DNA of 64,000 bases from Eustoma russellianum (taxonomy: Eukaryota > Streptophyta > Magnoliopsida > Gentianales > Gentianaceae). This document shows positions 23,885 to 36,288 of this stretch, piece by piece. A model generated the notes under the pieces. That model searched no databases and was not told where the DNA came from. It was given only the letters and a program-made list of their open reading frames with translations. How positions within the stretch are numbered: the first letter of the stretch is position 1; each line of letters begins with the position of its first letter. The stretch covers positions 21,541,848 through 21,605,847 of the forward strand of contig AP025055.1 in assembly GCA_036186865.1 (NCBI GenBank). Direction: 5' to 3'. A program made the position numbers and the translations under genes.

Positions 23885-24638
23885 ACTCCAGCCACCCTTG
23901 TCGTAAGGTGTTTTTGGTGATTAGTGAATACTAAGAAAAGTGTCCTCGAAGACTGGAGTAGGTCATTTTGACCGAACCAGTATAAAAATCTTGGTGTTCT
24001 TACTTTCTGTACTTTTACTCTCAGTTTATGTTTTTTACATTGTTTTCAACGCCTCTAAAAAAATAGCAAAGCTTTTTTAATAATCATCAAAATTTTGCAA
24101 AAACATAGATAACGGTCTTAGGTTTCATTTAAGACAAGTTTCATCGAATTTGGATAAGTATAAGTCATCCAAACATTCATAGTTCTAAGACTAGTGCAAT
24201 CTGATTTTCAGATTGGCAAATGATGAGAACATCAACGTGGTTGATATACTTGCCAATGGAATTTTGAAAAACTGTTTCAACCCACTAAAGTAGACATCTT
24301 AAGGGACATTTCATAAATTTTTCAGATCATTTGGAGATGTCATACAAATTTCAGATTAAAACCTGAAGTGTAAGGCCCTGAAAAACCGTTTTTAAATGGA
24401 CTCTGTCAATCTGTAAAAAACATTCCCCTAGGATTAAAAATTAATTTTTATTTAATTTGAAAGTACATTGTCACAAAATTTTACGAATTTTGAAGGTCAG
24501 AACCTGGTCATTCAGTCAATCAAAAACAGAATCTGTTTTCAGAAGTGAGTCATTGGTCACAAAATGTTTTTAAAAACCAATTTTTCTGCACTCACTATTC
24601 AACCCTCCCCCTTCTAGTGGTGCTATACAGGTCCAACA
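23885..24638 (+). mobile_element. Right part of the Copia-0 3' LTR
   Basis: Diverged relative of the Copia-1 LTR end. It shares GACTGGAGTAGGTCA, GACCGAACCAG and the terminal CTAGTGGTGCTATACAGG followed by TCCAACA at 24638. No ORF of note. It is the continuation of the LTR interrupted at 12557. Confidence 0.8.
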
Positions 24639-25338
24639 TATCAGTCCAAGGAAGAGGGTCTTATTACTTTTTTACCAAAGCTAAAGTTAAATATTTTTCT
24701 ATATGTTCCAACATTGTCCTCAAAGTTATTATCATTATGTCAAGTAATGAAGGATTTCAACTGGTACTTATGTTCCTCAGTTTTGCATATCCTAGGACAT
24801 TCATAAGAAAGAGATAATTAGATGTGGCACAGAACGAGGAGGCTTATACTACATTGATGAGGTCGGCTAATACTACGTTGATGAGGTCGCTCAACAGGGT
24901 CAGTCTGTGCTTGCTTACTGGCCTGTCTATCGACAACTGTGGCTATGACACCGACGTCTAGGTCATCCGTCTTTTCACTATCTTAAATTCTTATTCGCTA
25001 GTTCATTTACAAGTAAAATAAATCGTGTGTCATGTGAAACACGTATACATGCAAAAACATATTGGACTACTTTTCAGTCAAATAACACTTTAGTTGATAT
25101 GTCTTTTTGTTGGTTATTCTGATGTGTGAGGACAAACATCTGTGTCCAATAATAGTCGTTTTGAAAATTTTATGTTGTTCGTAGATGATTTCACTCGCAT
25201 GACTTGGGTTTACTTCTTAAGACATAAATTCAAAGTGCCTGAAAAATATTTCCGCTTCTTCTAAATGGTCTAAACTCAGTATAATGTTAAAATCCAGATT
25301 CTTTACTCTGACAACGACAAAGGACATGTTAATCGAAC
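24639..25338 (+). pseudogene. Copia relic X, left piece (pre-integrase and start of integrase)
   Basis: Heavily decayed Ty1/Copia pol of a different lineage from Copia-0/1/2. Readable fragments are KKEIIRCGTERGGLYYIDEV near 24804-24868, HRRLGHPSFHYLKF near 24948-24989, CETRIHAKTYW near 25040-25072 and FVDDFTRMTWVYFLRH near 25180-25227, then the integrase segment to VNRT at 25338. Stops and shifts are frequent. It is cut at CGAAC by Copia-2 and continues at 36127. The first about 150 bases are too decayed to read. Confidence 0.8.
25334..25338. repeat. Left TSD (CGAAC) of Copia-2
   Basis: CGAAC here and at 36122-36126. The relic X reading continues across the element when one copy is counted. 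Confidence 0.94.
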
Positions 25339-28183
25339 TGTTGTGATATATTATGTTTGAGTGATTGCAAAATGTATATGTGAGCATATGTGTAATTGTT
25401 GTGCAAAATGTATATGTGTGCATATGTGTAATTGTTGTGATGATTGCAAATAGATATATCATGTTTGAGTGATTGGAAAATACATATGTGAGCATGTATG
25501 TGTAACGTTTAAATGAGAAATTGTTTTGGCAAGGCATGAACTTATGAACTTATGAGCTAATGTGAAATTGTTTGATTGAATCAAGATTGAACAAGTTTGA
25601 GTAAGATCATGAGATTGAACTTGGCCAATTCAATCACATATCTTAATCAAGACATGTTCAAACTGATCTTAGAAGATATATATGCCAATACATGTTTATT
25701 ATATGAACTAACCAAGCCTTGAAGTCACATGACTTACAATATAAGGCAAATTGTTCGGTTTAGTGTTCTATTGCAGGTTTTGGTTCATATCTTGGGCAAA
25801 TGAACTCCAAATTGAGTCATTCAAAAGCCCACTTGATCCTTATTCAATTTAGAATCTAATTGGCTGAGGAAGAGCATGCTTGACACGGATAAAAACTGAG
25901 TTGACCCGGTGGGAAGCTTATTGACCTATATAAGGGCTATTTTGGTAATTTCACCATTTGGACTTCTCATTCTTATTTGGTCTTCTTCCAACGGATTTAT
26001 ATGATCATATGACACATTTATAAGTCATGTCACATCATGGCAAAAATGAATCTGGAGCAGCACCATGTCTAGGTTCATCCTAGGACAAAATTCCTATTTT
26101 TGTGCTAAGGGGTATTCTGGTCTTTTCACTTGCCAATGGATCTTCCAACGTGTTATATATTGCTTATATGATGTTTATATGTGTTTATGTCACATATGGT
26201 ACGTGCCCTATTTTTATGGAAACGGGCAGCATGGTATCTCAATTGGAATTCTTATATCATGGTTATCTCATCTATGGTTTTCTTGGAATTCTTGGTATTC
26301 TTCATATGGTTTTCTATGCTACATGTTGAAGACTATATATTATATGGTTACACACGGATTTGGGCGCACAAATTATGTTCAAACATTCAGATTTTGAACA
26401 AGTCAAGAAAAGTTGAATTACATCCTATTTTGGTGCTGATTTTAAGTGATTATTCTTGGCTATTCTTGTGATGATTACAACGGCTATTTTGGTCAAAATG
26501 GAGCAATATTTTCGTATGTTATATGGTGAAAACTCAGATTATGATGAGTGACAAAAAACAAGTCCTATAATGTAGCAAATTCAAGCAAAAGGCAACGGCT
26601 ATATGTTCAAACGTTGGAGACTTATTCAAGATCAAACTTGGCTGATTTATCTCTATCTTGGAACTACTATTCAATGCCTATCTTCTAGGCATTCCAACGT
26701 CATTTAACATTCAAAATGAGGAGCCATTCCAACGTTTATTTGGTATTCAAAATGAGGAGATAAAGCTGTTCAAAACATATGCAAATTCAGCTATACACAT
26801 GGCAAGTTATTTACACATGGATATTGCTTATTGGAGCTAGTTTTTAAACATTCAAATGGAGCCAATTTCATCTCAATTCCAACGGCTATAAGAAGGATAA
26901 AAGTCAAGGTGAAAGACCATTTCAAAGCAACCAAAGATAAGTCTCATTTGAATAGCTAAAAAGGTGCTGAATTTTCTCCTTTTATCCACACTTCAAACGG
27001 CTATATTGAGGAGCCTAAAGGCTGATCTCTTGGCTATAAATAGCTCCCAAAGGTGAAGAGTAAAGATCACAAGAGCACACCAACGAAAGCTAAAAAGAAA
27101 GCATTCAAGACAATCAAGCTCTTTGTCTTCATTATTCTCTTCTTCTCTTCTCTATTGAAGAACACATTTGTAGCAAGCTTTATGATTGTATAGTTCTTCA
27201 ATTCTTGTTATTTCAACACCTTTCAAACGTGATATTTGTAAAGGAGAAGCTGGTGTATAAAGCTTACTCCTTAGAGGTGAGCAAAAGGTGAAAAGGTGCA
27301 AAGGTGCAAAGGTGATACAAACTAGGTGTTTTGGTGAAGTCTCTTGAAGAAGTTGGTGAAAAGCTTCTTCCTTTGACTTTGTAAGGTGATATTTGTGTTT
27401 GGTGTTTAGTGAAATCCAAGAGAAGGTGTCTCTTGGGACTGGAGTAGGTCACATTGACCGAACCAGGATAATTTCTTGTGTTCTCTACTTATTTCCTGCA
27501 CTTACTGTTTTCTGGCTGAGATTTACACTAACTTGGCACGCACAATTGAACAAGCAAACATCCTTAGAATTGCATGAATTTTGGATATATCATACTTCAA
27601 TGTGTTAGCTTTCATTTGACGCAAGAATCACTAAATTCTAAGGTGTGTAGCATATTCAAATTATCTTCACAAAATTGTTGCTACATTCTGTGAACAATTT
27701 TGACCAGTGTGCAAAACTTGTGAAATTTGAACAGGCTATCCTTTGAATCTTGGAGTGAGCCTTATATCAAATTAAACTAGACATCCTAAGGTTTAATTTG
27801 ACATAAGATTCATCAAAATAGCACGGGTAGATTTTGAGATATCAACGTTTGAAGTTAAGCAAACATTCTGACTGAAACTGCCAGAATTGCACACTTTACT
27901 TTTCTTGCTTATTTGAACGTGCTAACTTGCTTGAAATTGGCTGAAATTTTTATGACATATCATAAACATACTAAACTTGATCACTGCCAAGTTTGAGAGC
28001 ATTCTCAGGTGTATAAGTGGTCCAACCAAAGCGATCAAAACGGTGAACTGGTTCTGAAAATTTCAGAATCTGAGGTTAAAGAGGCAAAGGGGTCTTCAAA
28101 CAAGTTTTTGAAGGTAATTATAGTGTAATTTCCGCTAATCCACTATTCACCCCCCCCTCTAGTGGTGCTATACAGGTCCAACA
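25339..28183 (+). repeat. Copia-2 5' LTR
   Basis: 2845 bp, TGTTGTGATA...GGTCCAACA. Near its left end is a short repeated block (TTGTTGTG / GCAAAATGTATATGTG units at 25339-25440) that the Copia-1 LTR lacks. TATA-like box at 27035-27042, followed by a CT-rich leader. Confidence 0.96.
27035..27042 (+). promoter_or_regulatory. Probable TATA box of Copia-2 5' LTR
   Basis: TATAAATA in GGCTATAAATAGCTCC, at the position equivalent to 14099 in Copia-1. Confidence 0.6.
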
Positions 28184-28185
28184 AG

Positions 28186-28197
28186 TGGTATCAGAGC
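28186..28197 (+). promoter_or_regulatory. Primer binding site of Copia-2
   Basis: TGGTATCAGAGC two bases after the 5' LTR, complementary to the initiator-Met tRNA 3' end. Confidence 0.95.
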
Positions 28198-28370
28198 GAG
28201 GTTGAGCACCATATTCTTATTTGAAGCTGAAAACAGTTTACACTCCAAGTTGCAAAGTTGCTGGAAATTCTCTGGTTGTCTTATATTCTTCATATTTAGT
28301 ATCTACAACAAGGTGACACTTTCTTTCCTTCTTATAAGTGTTTTAAACGTTTACTCACACACTAAGAAGC

Positions 28371-29741
28371 ATGTCTAAGTCACACATGAAAATAGAATTA
28401 GAAGGCATGTCCACACAAAGACCAACTAAAAGACAAGCAAAATCAGCCGCCCCTATCAATGTGAAATCTAACAAACAAGATGGCAAATGGTATGATAAAG
28501 AACTTAAGTGTTATGAATGTGGCAAACAAGGACACATATCATATGATTGTCCAAATAAGAACAAAAACCGTGACATGGATGACAAGACAAGGACAAAAAC
28601 TAGAGTAGAACCTATGCAAAGGAGGAAGAAAGCTCTCAAGGTAAGTTCAAGCACTTGGGATGACACATCTTCATCCGAATCTGAGGAGGAACCTGAAGTT
28701 GCACAAACATGTTTGGCTTCAAAGTCTACAAATGAGGTAACATTTGATTCTGATTCTGAATGTGATTTTACTCAAGATGAATTGTTGGATGAATTAGAAA
28801 AGTTGCATAATAGATATAAGAAGCTATCCAAGGAGAAGAAAAGAATAGTTGAGGAGAAGAACAAGTTGGAGACGTCTAACTTGAATCTAACTTCTCAACT
28901 AGAAGTTCTTCAACTTGAATCATCTAACACTATAAGTTCAATGCAAAATCAGATTAAGGAACTTAAGAACAAACATGAAAATGTGCAATGTGTGCAATGT
29001 GTTGATTTCAACGTTTTAAAGTCTAAATTGCATGTAATACAAACTGAATTTGAATCATTAAAAGCATGCAACCTAGACTTGAACAAATCCTTAGAACAAT
29101 TTAAGAATGGTTCCAACATGTTAGACACTCTTATTGCATCTCAAAAGCATGGAAATGACAAACAAGGTCTTGGATATGTTGAAGAAGCTGAACACACACC
29201 TAAGGAAACAACATTTGTATCATCTTCAACCAACATGAAATATAGGCCAAAAGCATCTAGAAATGAACCTATTCTGCCCACACCACCTTCATCACAAAGA
29301 TTGCAAAATGCATCAACATATAGGAAGGTAAATACACCTAGAAACCATGCTTACATGTATACAAGAATGCCTAAACAAAGTAGTATGAAATTTGCTCAAG
29401 TTATGCCTTATATGCAACAACATGCTTATGTGAAGAACATGACATACTCTCGGCCTAAATCAGTTTACAACACACGGCCTAGACACACACAACATCTTGT
29501 GTATACACGGCCTAAATTCAATGCTTATACACGGTCAAGATATAACTCATATACATGGCAACATTTAAATGCATATAGAACTTATCATGCTTATCCAACT
29601 AGTCATAAACGTGCAGCCCCTTTTCAATCATATTCTATGTATCAAAATCCACTATTTGTTCATTATATGCAACATAGTTATAACATTTCAAAACCAAGAA
29701 AGGTTGTTCAAGTTTGGGTACCTAAAGGTACACTAACATGA
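28371..29741 (+). CDS. Copia-2 truncated Gag (N-terminal capsid domain deleted)
   Basis: 456 codons from the ATG equivalent to Copia-1 15422. The first 18 residues match Copia-1, then the frame jumps to the basic segment before the zinc knuckle (CYECGKQGHISYDC at about 46-59). The coiled coil and Tyr/Arg-rich tail follow. The 774 missing bases equal the distance between two AAAGACCA strings in Copia-1 (15468 and 16242), so the deletion is in frame and probably homology-mediated. It removes the DUF4219 and UBN2-type domains. The tail has 8 extra residues near 29511-29534. A capsid from this protein alone is unlikely; RNA binding might remain. Confidence 0.92.
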   Translation: MSKSHMKIELEGMSTQRPTKRQAKSAAPINVKSNKQDGKWYDKELKCYECGKQGHISYDCPNKNKNRDMDDKTRTKTRVEPMQRRKKALKVSSSTWDDTSSSESEEEPEVAQTCLASKSTNEVTFDSDSECDFTQDELLDELEKLHNRYKKLSKEKKRIVEEKNKLETSNLNLTSQLEVLQLESSNTISSMQNQIKELKNKHENVQCVQCVDFNVLKSKLHVIQTEFESLKACNLDLNKSLEQFKNGSNMLDTLIASQKHGNDKQGLGYVEEAEHTPKETTFVSSSTNMKYRPKASRNEPILPTPPSSQRLQNASTYRKVNTPRNHAYMYTRMPKQSSMKFAQVMPYMQQHAYVKNMTYSRPKSVYNTRPRHTQHLVYTRPKFNAYTRSRYNSYTWQHLNAYRTYHAYPTSHKRAAPFQSYSMYQNPLFVHYMQHSYNISKPRKVVQVWVPKGTLT

Positions 29742-29809
29742 ACTTAACTTGTCTAACCTTGAAAGGACCCAAAATCAAAGGGTACCTAAGTTGTTATTTA
29801 CATTTGTAG
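29718..29809 (+). other. Intron-like interval between Copia-2 gag and pol
   Basis: Same sequence layout as 17519-17610 (TGG|GTACCT...TTTGTAG|GT), containing the gag stop and the TAG at 29807-29809 that precedes the pol frame. The frame offset between gag and pol is the same as in Copia-1. Confidence 0.35.
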
Positions 29810-32800
29810 GTACATAACATCAAAGAAAGACAAGTTGCTGGTTATAACAACAAAGAAGATGAAAAGAACAAAACCAATTGGATAGTTGATAGTGGTTGCT
29901 CAAGACATATGACGGGCAACAAAAATTTGTTTAGCACACTTAAAAACGTTGCAAAAGGTGGCAAAGTTACCTTTGGAGACAACAACCAAGGCCAAATAAT
30001 TGGCAAAGGCAAGGTTGGTGATCCAAACAAGTTTGAGATCAAAAACGTCCTACTTGTAAGTAACTTAACTTTTGAGCTTTTAAGTGTTTCTCAACTATGT
30101 GACAACAACTTGAATGTTCTCTTCTCCTCCACCTCTTGTAAGATAATGGATAAAAACAATCAAGTTGTGTTAAAAGGAAAACGTGAAGGAAACATATATG
30201 TGCTTAACATGGATGATATGCTAAGTAGTAACACAAAATGTCTTGTTTCACATGAATCTGATCCCAATCTTTGGCATAGACGTTTAGGACACATAGGCAT
30301 ATCAACCTTAGAAAAACTACACGCTAAAAGTTTTGTTAAAGGATTGCCTAAACTTAACTTGGATGATTTTCAACTATGTGAATCTTGTATCAAAGGCAAA
30401 CATGTTAGAGAATCCCTTAAGCCTAAAACCGAGTTCACAACGTCAAGAATACTAGAACTCTTGCATATAGACTTATTTGGTCCATGTAGAACAAGAAGCT
30501 TAGGTGGAAGTTATTATGTATGTGTAATAGTTGATGATTTCTCAAGATATACTTGGACATTGTTTATTGCTTCAAAAGATGAAAGTGCATCATCTATAGC
30601 TAATCTAATTAGACAACTTGAAAATGAACATGAATCACATGTTATTAAGATAAGGAGTGATAGAGGAGGTGAGTTTAACAATAGTGAATTAATCAAATTC
30701 TGTAATGAAAAGGGTATAAAACATGAATTCTCCCCACCAAGAACTCCTCAACTTAATGGTGTAGTTGAAAGAAAGAATAGGACTATTCAAGAAGTAGCAA
30801 GAACAATGATGGTAGAAAACAAAGTACCTAAATTCTTATGGGCTGAAGCAGTAAACACTTCAAGTTATATGATCAACAGACTATCAATAAGAAAGAAATT
30901 GAACAAAACACCATATGAAATCTTAAATGGACGACTCCCAAAAGTAAACTATCTAAAAATCTTTGGTTGTAAATGCTTTGTATTGAACACAAAAGATAAC
31001 TTAGATAAGTTTGATCCTAAGTCTGATGAACATATATTTGTGGGATATTCAATGAACTCTAAAGCATATAGATGTTATAATGCACAAACAAGAAAGATAG
31101 TTGAATCTATACATGTGAAGTTCAATGAAAATGCATATCTCCAAACAAGTAATCAACATGAAACCTATGTACCAAATGATCAAATACTTCATGATGAAGA
31201 TGAACTTATCCTACCACCTACACATGATCAAGTTGAAACACCAAATCAAACTCTTGAAATGCATGAAGTTCAAACTCCCCCTACACAAGAACATAATGAA
31301 GAAAATGTGCCTAACCAACCTATTGAACATCATGAACCTATTGAAGATGCACAACCAAGTAATTAGTGGCAAATAAGAGATAAACAAAAGCATCCTCAAG
31401 AACTTATCATAGGAGATGTAAATCAAGGGGTTAGAACACGTAGGCAAATAGATCCTAATGAATATGATCAATGGCATGCACTTATATCCCAAATTGAATC
31501 TAAGAATGTGAATGATGCCTTAAACGATGCATATTGGATAGATGCAATGCATGAAGAGTTAAATCAATTTGAAAGAAACAATGTGTGGGATTTAGTACCT
31601 AAACCCGAGGATAAATCAATCATTGGAACTAAATGGGTGTTTAGGAACAAAATGAATGAACAAGGGGTTGTAGTAAGAAATAAGGCAAGACTTGTAGCTC
31701 AAGGATATAATCAAGAAGAGGGTATTGATTACGATGAAACATTTGCCCCCGTAGCAAGATTAGAATCCATACGCCTCTTATTAGCTTTTGCATGTTATAA
31801 TAACATCAAACTATTCCAAATGGATGTTAAGAGTGCATTCTTAAATGGCTATATCCAAGAAGAAGTTTTTGTTAAACAACCACCAGGCTTTGAAGATCCA
31901 AAGAACCCTAATCATGTATATAAACTTAAGAAAGCCTTATATGGTTTGAAACAAGCCCCCCGTGCATGGTATGAAAGATTTGCCAACTTTTTACTAAGTA
32001 ACAACTTTCAAAGAGGAACCATAGATAGTACCTTATTCTTGAAAAAGAAAGACAAAGATTTGCTTGTAATACAAATATATGTGGATGACATAATCTTTGG
32101 TTCAACTAATCCTAACTTAGTAAAAGACTTTGAAGATTGTATGAAGTCTGAGTTTGAAATGTCTATGGTTGGTGAATTAAACTATTTCTTAGGCTTGCAA
32201 ATAAAACAAACATCAAGTGGTATACATATCAATCAAGCCAAATACATAAGAGATATGATAAAGAAATTCAACTTTGAAAACTTGAAACCATCTCCAACAC
32301 CAATGTGTACTTCAACAAAATTAGACAAAGATGAAAATGGTGTTGCATTTGATGAAAAACTATATAGGTCTATGATTGGTTCATTGCTATATCTAACTGC
32401 TAGTAGACCTGATATTATGTTTGCAGTATGTATGTGTGCGAGATTTCAAAGTATGCCTAAGTTGTCACACTTTAAAGCTATAAAAAGGATATTTAGATAT
32501 CTTCAACATACACCAACATTAGGCTTATGGTATGATAGACAATCTAGTCTAAGTCTACATGCATATTCAGATGCAGATTATGGTGGATGTAGAGTAGATA
32601 GAAAGAGCACTAGTGGAACATGTCAATTCCTAGGAAACTCACTAATATCTTGGTTTTCAAAGAAACAATCTAGTGTTGCACTTTCTACTACTGAAGCGGA
32701 ATATATGGCTTTAAGTCTATGTTGTACTCAACTATTATGGATTAAACAACAACTTTCAGACTTTGAAATACAAGTAAATAATATCCCCATCTATTGTGAT

Positions 32801-33022
32801 AGTACAAGTGCTATAAATTTGTCTAAAAACCCTGTACTACACTCTAAGGCAAAGCATATAGAAGTACGTTATCATTTTCTCCGTGATCATGTTAATCTTG
32901 GACATATACACATTGAACATGTTAGAACTGATCAACAAATAGCTGATATATTCACTAAACCCCTTAATCAAGCTATCTTTGAGAATTTACGTGCAAGACT
33001 TGGATTAATTGCTTACACTTGA
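29810..33022 (+). pseudogene. Copia-2 pol: all domains present, one nonsense codon
   Basis: Open from 29810 to the TGA at 33020-33022 except for TAG at 31364-31366, where Copia-1 has the TGG of NWWQIRD. Protease IVDSGCSRHMTG is near 29881. Integrase has HIDLFGP, VDDFSRYTW, SDRGGEF and VVERKNRT (about 30465-30775). RT has QMDVKSAFLNG near 31820 and YVDDIIFGS near 32080. RNase H has HAYSDADYGG near 32560 and STTEAEYMAL near 32690, with the end ADIFTKPLNQ near 32950. Unlike Copia-1 there is no frameshift. The stop lies in the linker between integrase and RT, so protease and integrase could be made but RT and RNase H only by readthrough. Confidence 0.93.
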
Positions 33023-33054
33023 CTTCTACACCATACAGTCTTTTGCATAATTTA

Positions 33055-33275
33055 CAAAATTAAGGGGGAGAGAAAAAACATATATGTGTATCATGTTAAG
33101 GGAGATATCATGTTAAGGGGAAGATAGATATCATGTTAAGGGGGAGATAACACATTAAGGGGGAGCAGCTTACACTTGATTGAGCAGTTTATACTTGATT
33201 TAGATGCACACTTGATTTAAATGCTTAATATACACATATGTGGGGTAATTTTGCAAATCATCAAAAGGGGGAGAT
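33055..33275 (+). repeat. Repeated polypurine tracts before the Copia-2 3' LTR
   Basis: Five or more TTAAGGGGGAGA-like strings (near 33060, 33097, 33112, 33135 and 33155) precede the terminal AAAAGGGGGAGAT (33263-33275) that touches the LTR. The arrangement parallels Copia-1. No gene is present. Confidence 0.8.
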
Positions 33276-36121
33276 TGTTGTGATATATTATGTTTGAGTG
33301 ATTGCAAAATGTATATGTGAGCATATGTGTAATTGTTGTGCAAAATGTATATGTGTGCATATGTGTAATTGTTGTGATGATTGCAAATAGATATATCATG
33401 TTTGAGTGATTGGAAAATACATATGTGAGCATGTATGTGTAACGTTTAAATGAGAAATTGTTTTGGCAAGGCATGAACTTATGAACTTATGAGCTAATGT
33501 GAAATTGTTTGATTGAATCAAGATTGAACAAGTTTGAGTAAGATCATGAGATTGAACTTGGCCAATTCAATCACATATCTTAATCAAGACATGTTCAAAC
33601 TGATCTTAGAAGATATATATGCCAATACATGTTTATTATATGAACTAACCAAGCCTTGAAGTCACATGACTTACAATATAAGGCAAATTGTTCGGTTTAG
33701 TGTTCTATTGCAGGTTTTGGTTCATATCTTGGGCAAATGAACTCCAAATTGAGTCATTCAAAAGCCCACTTGATCCTTATTCAATTTAGAATCTAATTGG
33801 CTGAGGAAGAGCATGCTTGACACGGATAAAAACTGAGTTGACCCGGTGGGAAGCTTATTGACCTATATAAGGGCTATTTTGGTAATTTCACCATTTGGAC
33901 TTCTCATTCTTATTTGGTCTTCTTCCAACGGATTTATATGATCATATGACACATTTATAAGTCATGTCACATCATGGCAAAAATGAATCTGGAGCAGCAC
34001 CATGTCTAGGTTCATCCTAGGACAAAATTCCTATTTTTGTGCTAAGGGGTATTCTGGTCTTTTCACTTGCCAATGGATCTTCCAACGTGTTATATATTGC
34101 TTATATGATGTTTATATGTGTTTATGTCACATATGGTACGTGCCCTATTTTTATGGAAACGGGCAGCATGGTATCTCAATTGGAATTCTTATATCATGGT
34201 TATCTCATCTATGGTTTTCTTGGAATTCTTGGTATTCTTCATATGGTTTTCTATGCTACATGTTGAAGACTATATATTATATGGTTACACACGGATTTGG
34301 GCGCACAAATTATGTTCAAACATTCAGATTTTGAACAAGTCAAGAAAAGTTGAATTACATCCTATTTTGGTGCTGATTTTAAGTGATTATTCTTGGCTAT
34401 TCTTGTGATGATTACAACGGCTATTTTGGTCAAAAATGGAGCAATATTTTCGTATGTTATATGGTGAAAACTCAGATTATGATGAGTGACAAAAAACAAG
34501 TCCTATAATGTAGCAAATTCAAGCAAAAGGCAACGGCTATATGTTCAAACGTTGGAGACTTATTCAAGATCAAACTTGGCTGATTTATCTCTATCTTGGA
34601 ACTACTATTCAATGCCTATCTTCTAGGCATTCCAACGTCATTTAACATTCAAAATGAGGAGCCATTCCAACGTTTATTTGGTATTCAAAATGAGGAGATA
34701 AAGCTGTTCAAAACATATGCAAATTCAGCTATACACATGGCAAGTTATTTACACATGGATATTGCTTATTGGAGCTAGTTTTTAAACATTCAAATGGAGC
34801 CAATTTCATCTCAATTCCAACGGCTATAAGAAGGATAAAAGTCAAGGTGAAAGACCATTTCAAAGCAACCAAAGATAAGTCTCATTTGAATAGCTAAAAA
34901 GGTGCTGAATTTTCTCCTTTTATCCACACTTCAAACGGCTATATTGAGGAGCCTAAAGGCTGATCTCTTGGCTATAAATAGCTCCCAAAGGTGAAGAGTA
35001 AAGATCACAAGAGCACACCAACGAAAGCTAAAAAGAAAGCATTCAAGACAATCAAGCTCTTTGTCTTCATTATTCTCTTCTTCTCTTCTCTATTGAAGAA
35101 CACATTTGTAGCAAGCTTTATGATTGTATAGTTCTTCAATTCTTGTTATTTCAACACCTTTCAAACGTGATATTTGTAAAGGAGAAGCTGGTGTATAAAG
35201 CTTACTCCTTAGAGGTGAGCAAAAGGTGAAAAGGTGCAAAGGTGCAAAGGTGATACAAACTAGGTGTTTTGGTGAAGTCTCTTGAAGAAGTTGGTGAAAA
35301 GCTTCTTCCTTTGACTTTGTAAGGTGATATTTGTGTTTGGTGTTTAGTGAAATCCAAGAGAAGGTGTCTCTTGGGACTGGAGTAGGTCACATTGACCGAA
35401 CCAGGATAATTTCTTGTGTTCTCTACTTATTTCCTGCACTTACTGTTTTCTGGCTGAGATTTACACTAACTTGGCACGCACAATTGAACAAGCAAACATC
35501 CTTAGAATTGCATGAATTTTGGATATATCATACTTCAATGTGTTAGCTTTCATTTGACGCAAGAATCACTAAATTCTAAGGTGTGTAGCATATTCAAATT
35601 ATCTTCACAAAATTGTTGCTACATTCTGTGAACAATTTTGACCAGTGTGCAAAACTTGTGAAATTTGAACAGGCTATCCTTTGAATCTTGGAGTGAGCCT
35701 TATATCAAATTAAACTAGACATCCTAAGGTTTAATTTGACATAAGATTCATCAAAATAGCACGGGTAGATTTTGAGATATCAACGTTTGAAGTTAAGCAA
35801 ACATTCTGACTGAAACTGCCAGAATTGCACACTTTACTTTTCTTGCTTATTTGAACGTGCTAACTTGCTTGAAATTGGCTGAAATTTTTATGACATATCA
35901 TAAACATACTAAACTTGATCACTGCCAAGTTTGAGAGCATTCTCAGGTGTATAAGTGGTCCAACCAAAGCGATCAAAACGGTGAACTGGTTCTGAAAATT
36001 TCAGAATCTGAGGTTAAAGAGGCAAAGGGGTCTTCAAACAAGTTTTTGAAGGTAATTATAGTGTAATTTCCGCTAATCCACTATTCACCCCCCCCTCTAG
36101 TGGTGCTATACAGGTCCAACA
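33276..36121 (+). repeat. Copia-2 3' LTR
   Basis: 2846 bp, almost identical to 25339-28183. TATA-like box at 34973-34980. Followed by TSD CGAAC. Confidence 0.96.
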
Positions 36122-36126
36122 CGAAC
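36122..36126. repeat. Right TSD (CGAAC) of Copia-2
   Basis: Identical to 25334-25338. Confidence 0.94.
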
Positions 36127-36288
36127 TATGAACACTTTCCTCCACAAACACAGACTTATACATCAAACCACATGCCCAAATAGCTGATATAAAATTAGAG
36201 TAGCCGAGTAGAAAAATTGCACCATTCTTGAAACGACCAAAACCATGATACATGAATCTCACCTTCCTTAAAATTTTTGGACTGAAGA
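36127..36288 (+). pseudogene. Copia relic X, middle piece (integrase core)
   Basis: Continues directly from the left piece. HRLIHQTTCPNS near 36140-36175 matches the Copia integrase stretch before the catalytic Glu. VAE near 36190 corresponds to the NGVAERKNR region with a stop after the Glu, followed by ILETTKTMIHESHLP and FWTED at 36275-36288. Three stops are visible. It is cut at GAAGA by solo LTR D and resumes at 63323. Confidence 0.82.
36284..36288. repeat. Left TSD (GAAGA) of solo LTR D
   Basis: GAAGA here and at 63318-63322. On both sides the next relic bases read as the FWTEDV...ATYLLN integrase segment when one copy is counted. Confidence 0.85.

Larger units (their letters stand above)
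1..24638 (+). mobile_element. Copia-0: old SIRE/Maximus-like Ty1/Copia element, 5' end outside window, interrupted
   Basis: A decayed Copia element on the plus strand. Protease, integrase, RT and RNase H remnants occupy 1-3363. The element continues past a LINE (3618-11046) and past Copia-1 (12558-23879). It ends at the LTR terminus GGTCCAACA at 24638, the same terminal sequence as the Copia-1 and Copia-2 LTRs. The gag, 5' LTR and one TSD copy lie upstream of the window, so the boundary was not verified by a TSD. The SIRE-like assignment rests on similarity of its pol to the complete pol of Copia-1. The start of its 3' LTR is uncertain. Confidence 0.8.
25339..36121 (+). mobile_element. Copia-2: young SIRE-like Ty1/Copia element with a large gag deletion
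   Basis: LTRs 25339-28183 (2845 bp) and 33276-36121 (2846 bp), TSD CGAAC. The only LTR difference I noticed is one extra A in the 3' copy (near 34430). Same family as Copia-1: gag, pol and purine tracts align closely. Gag lacks 258 codons and pol has one nonsense codon. It inserted into the integrase region of relic X. Confidence 0.96.
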
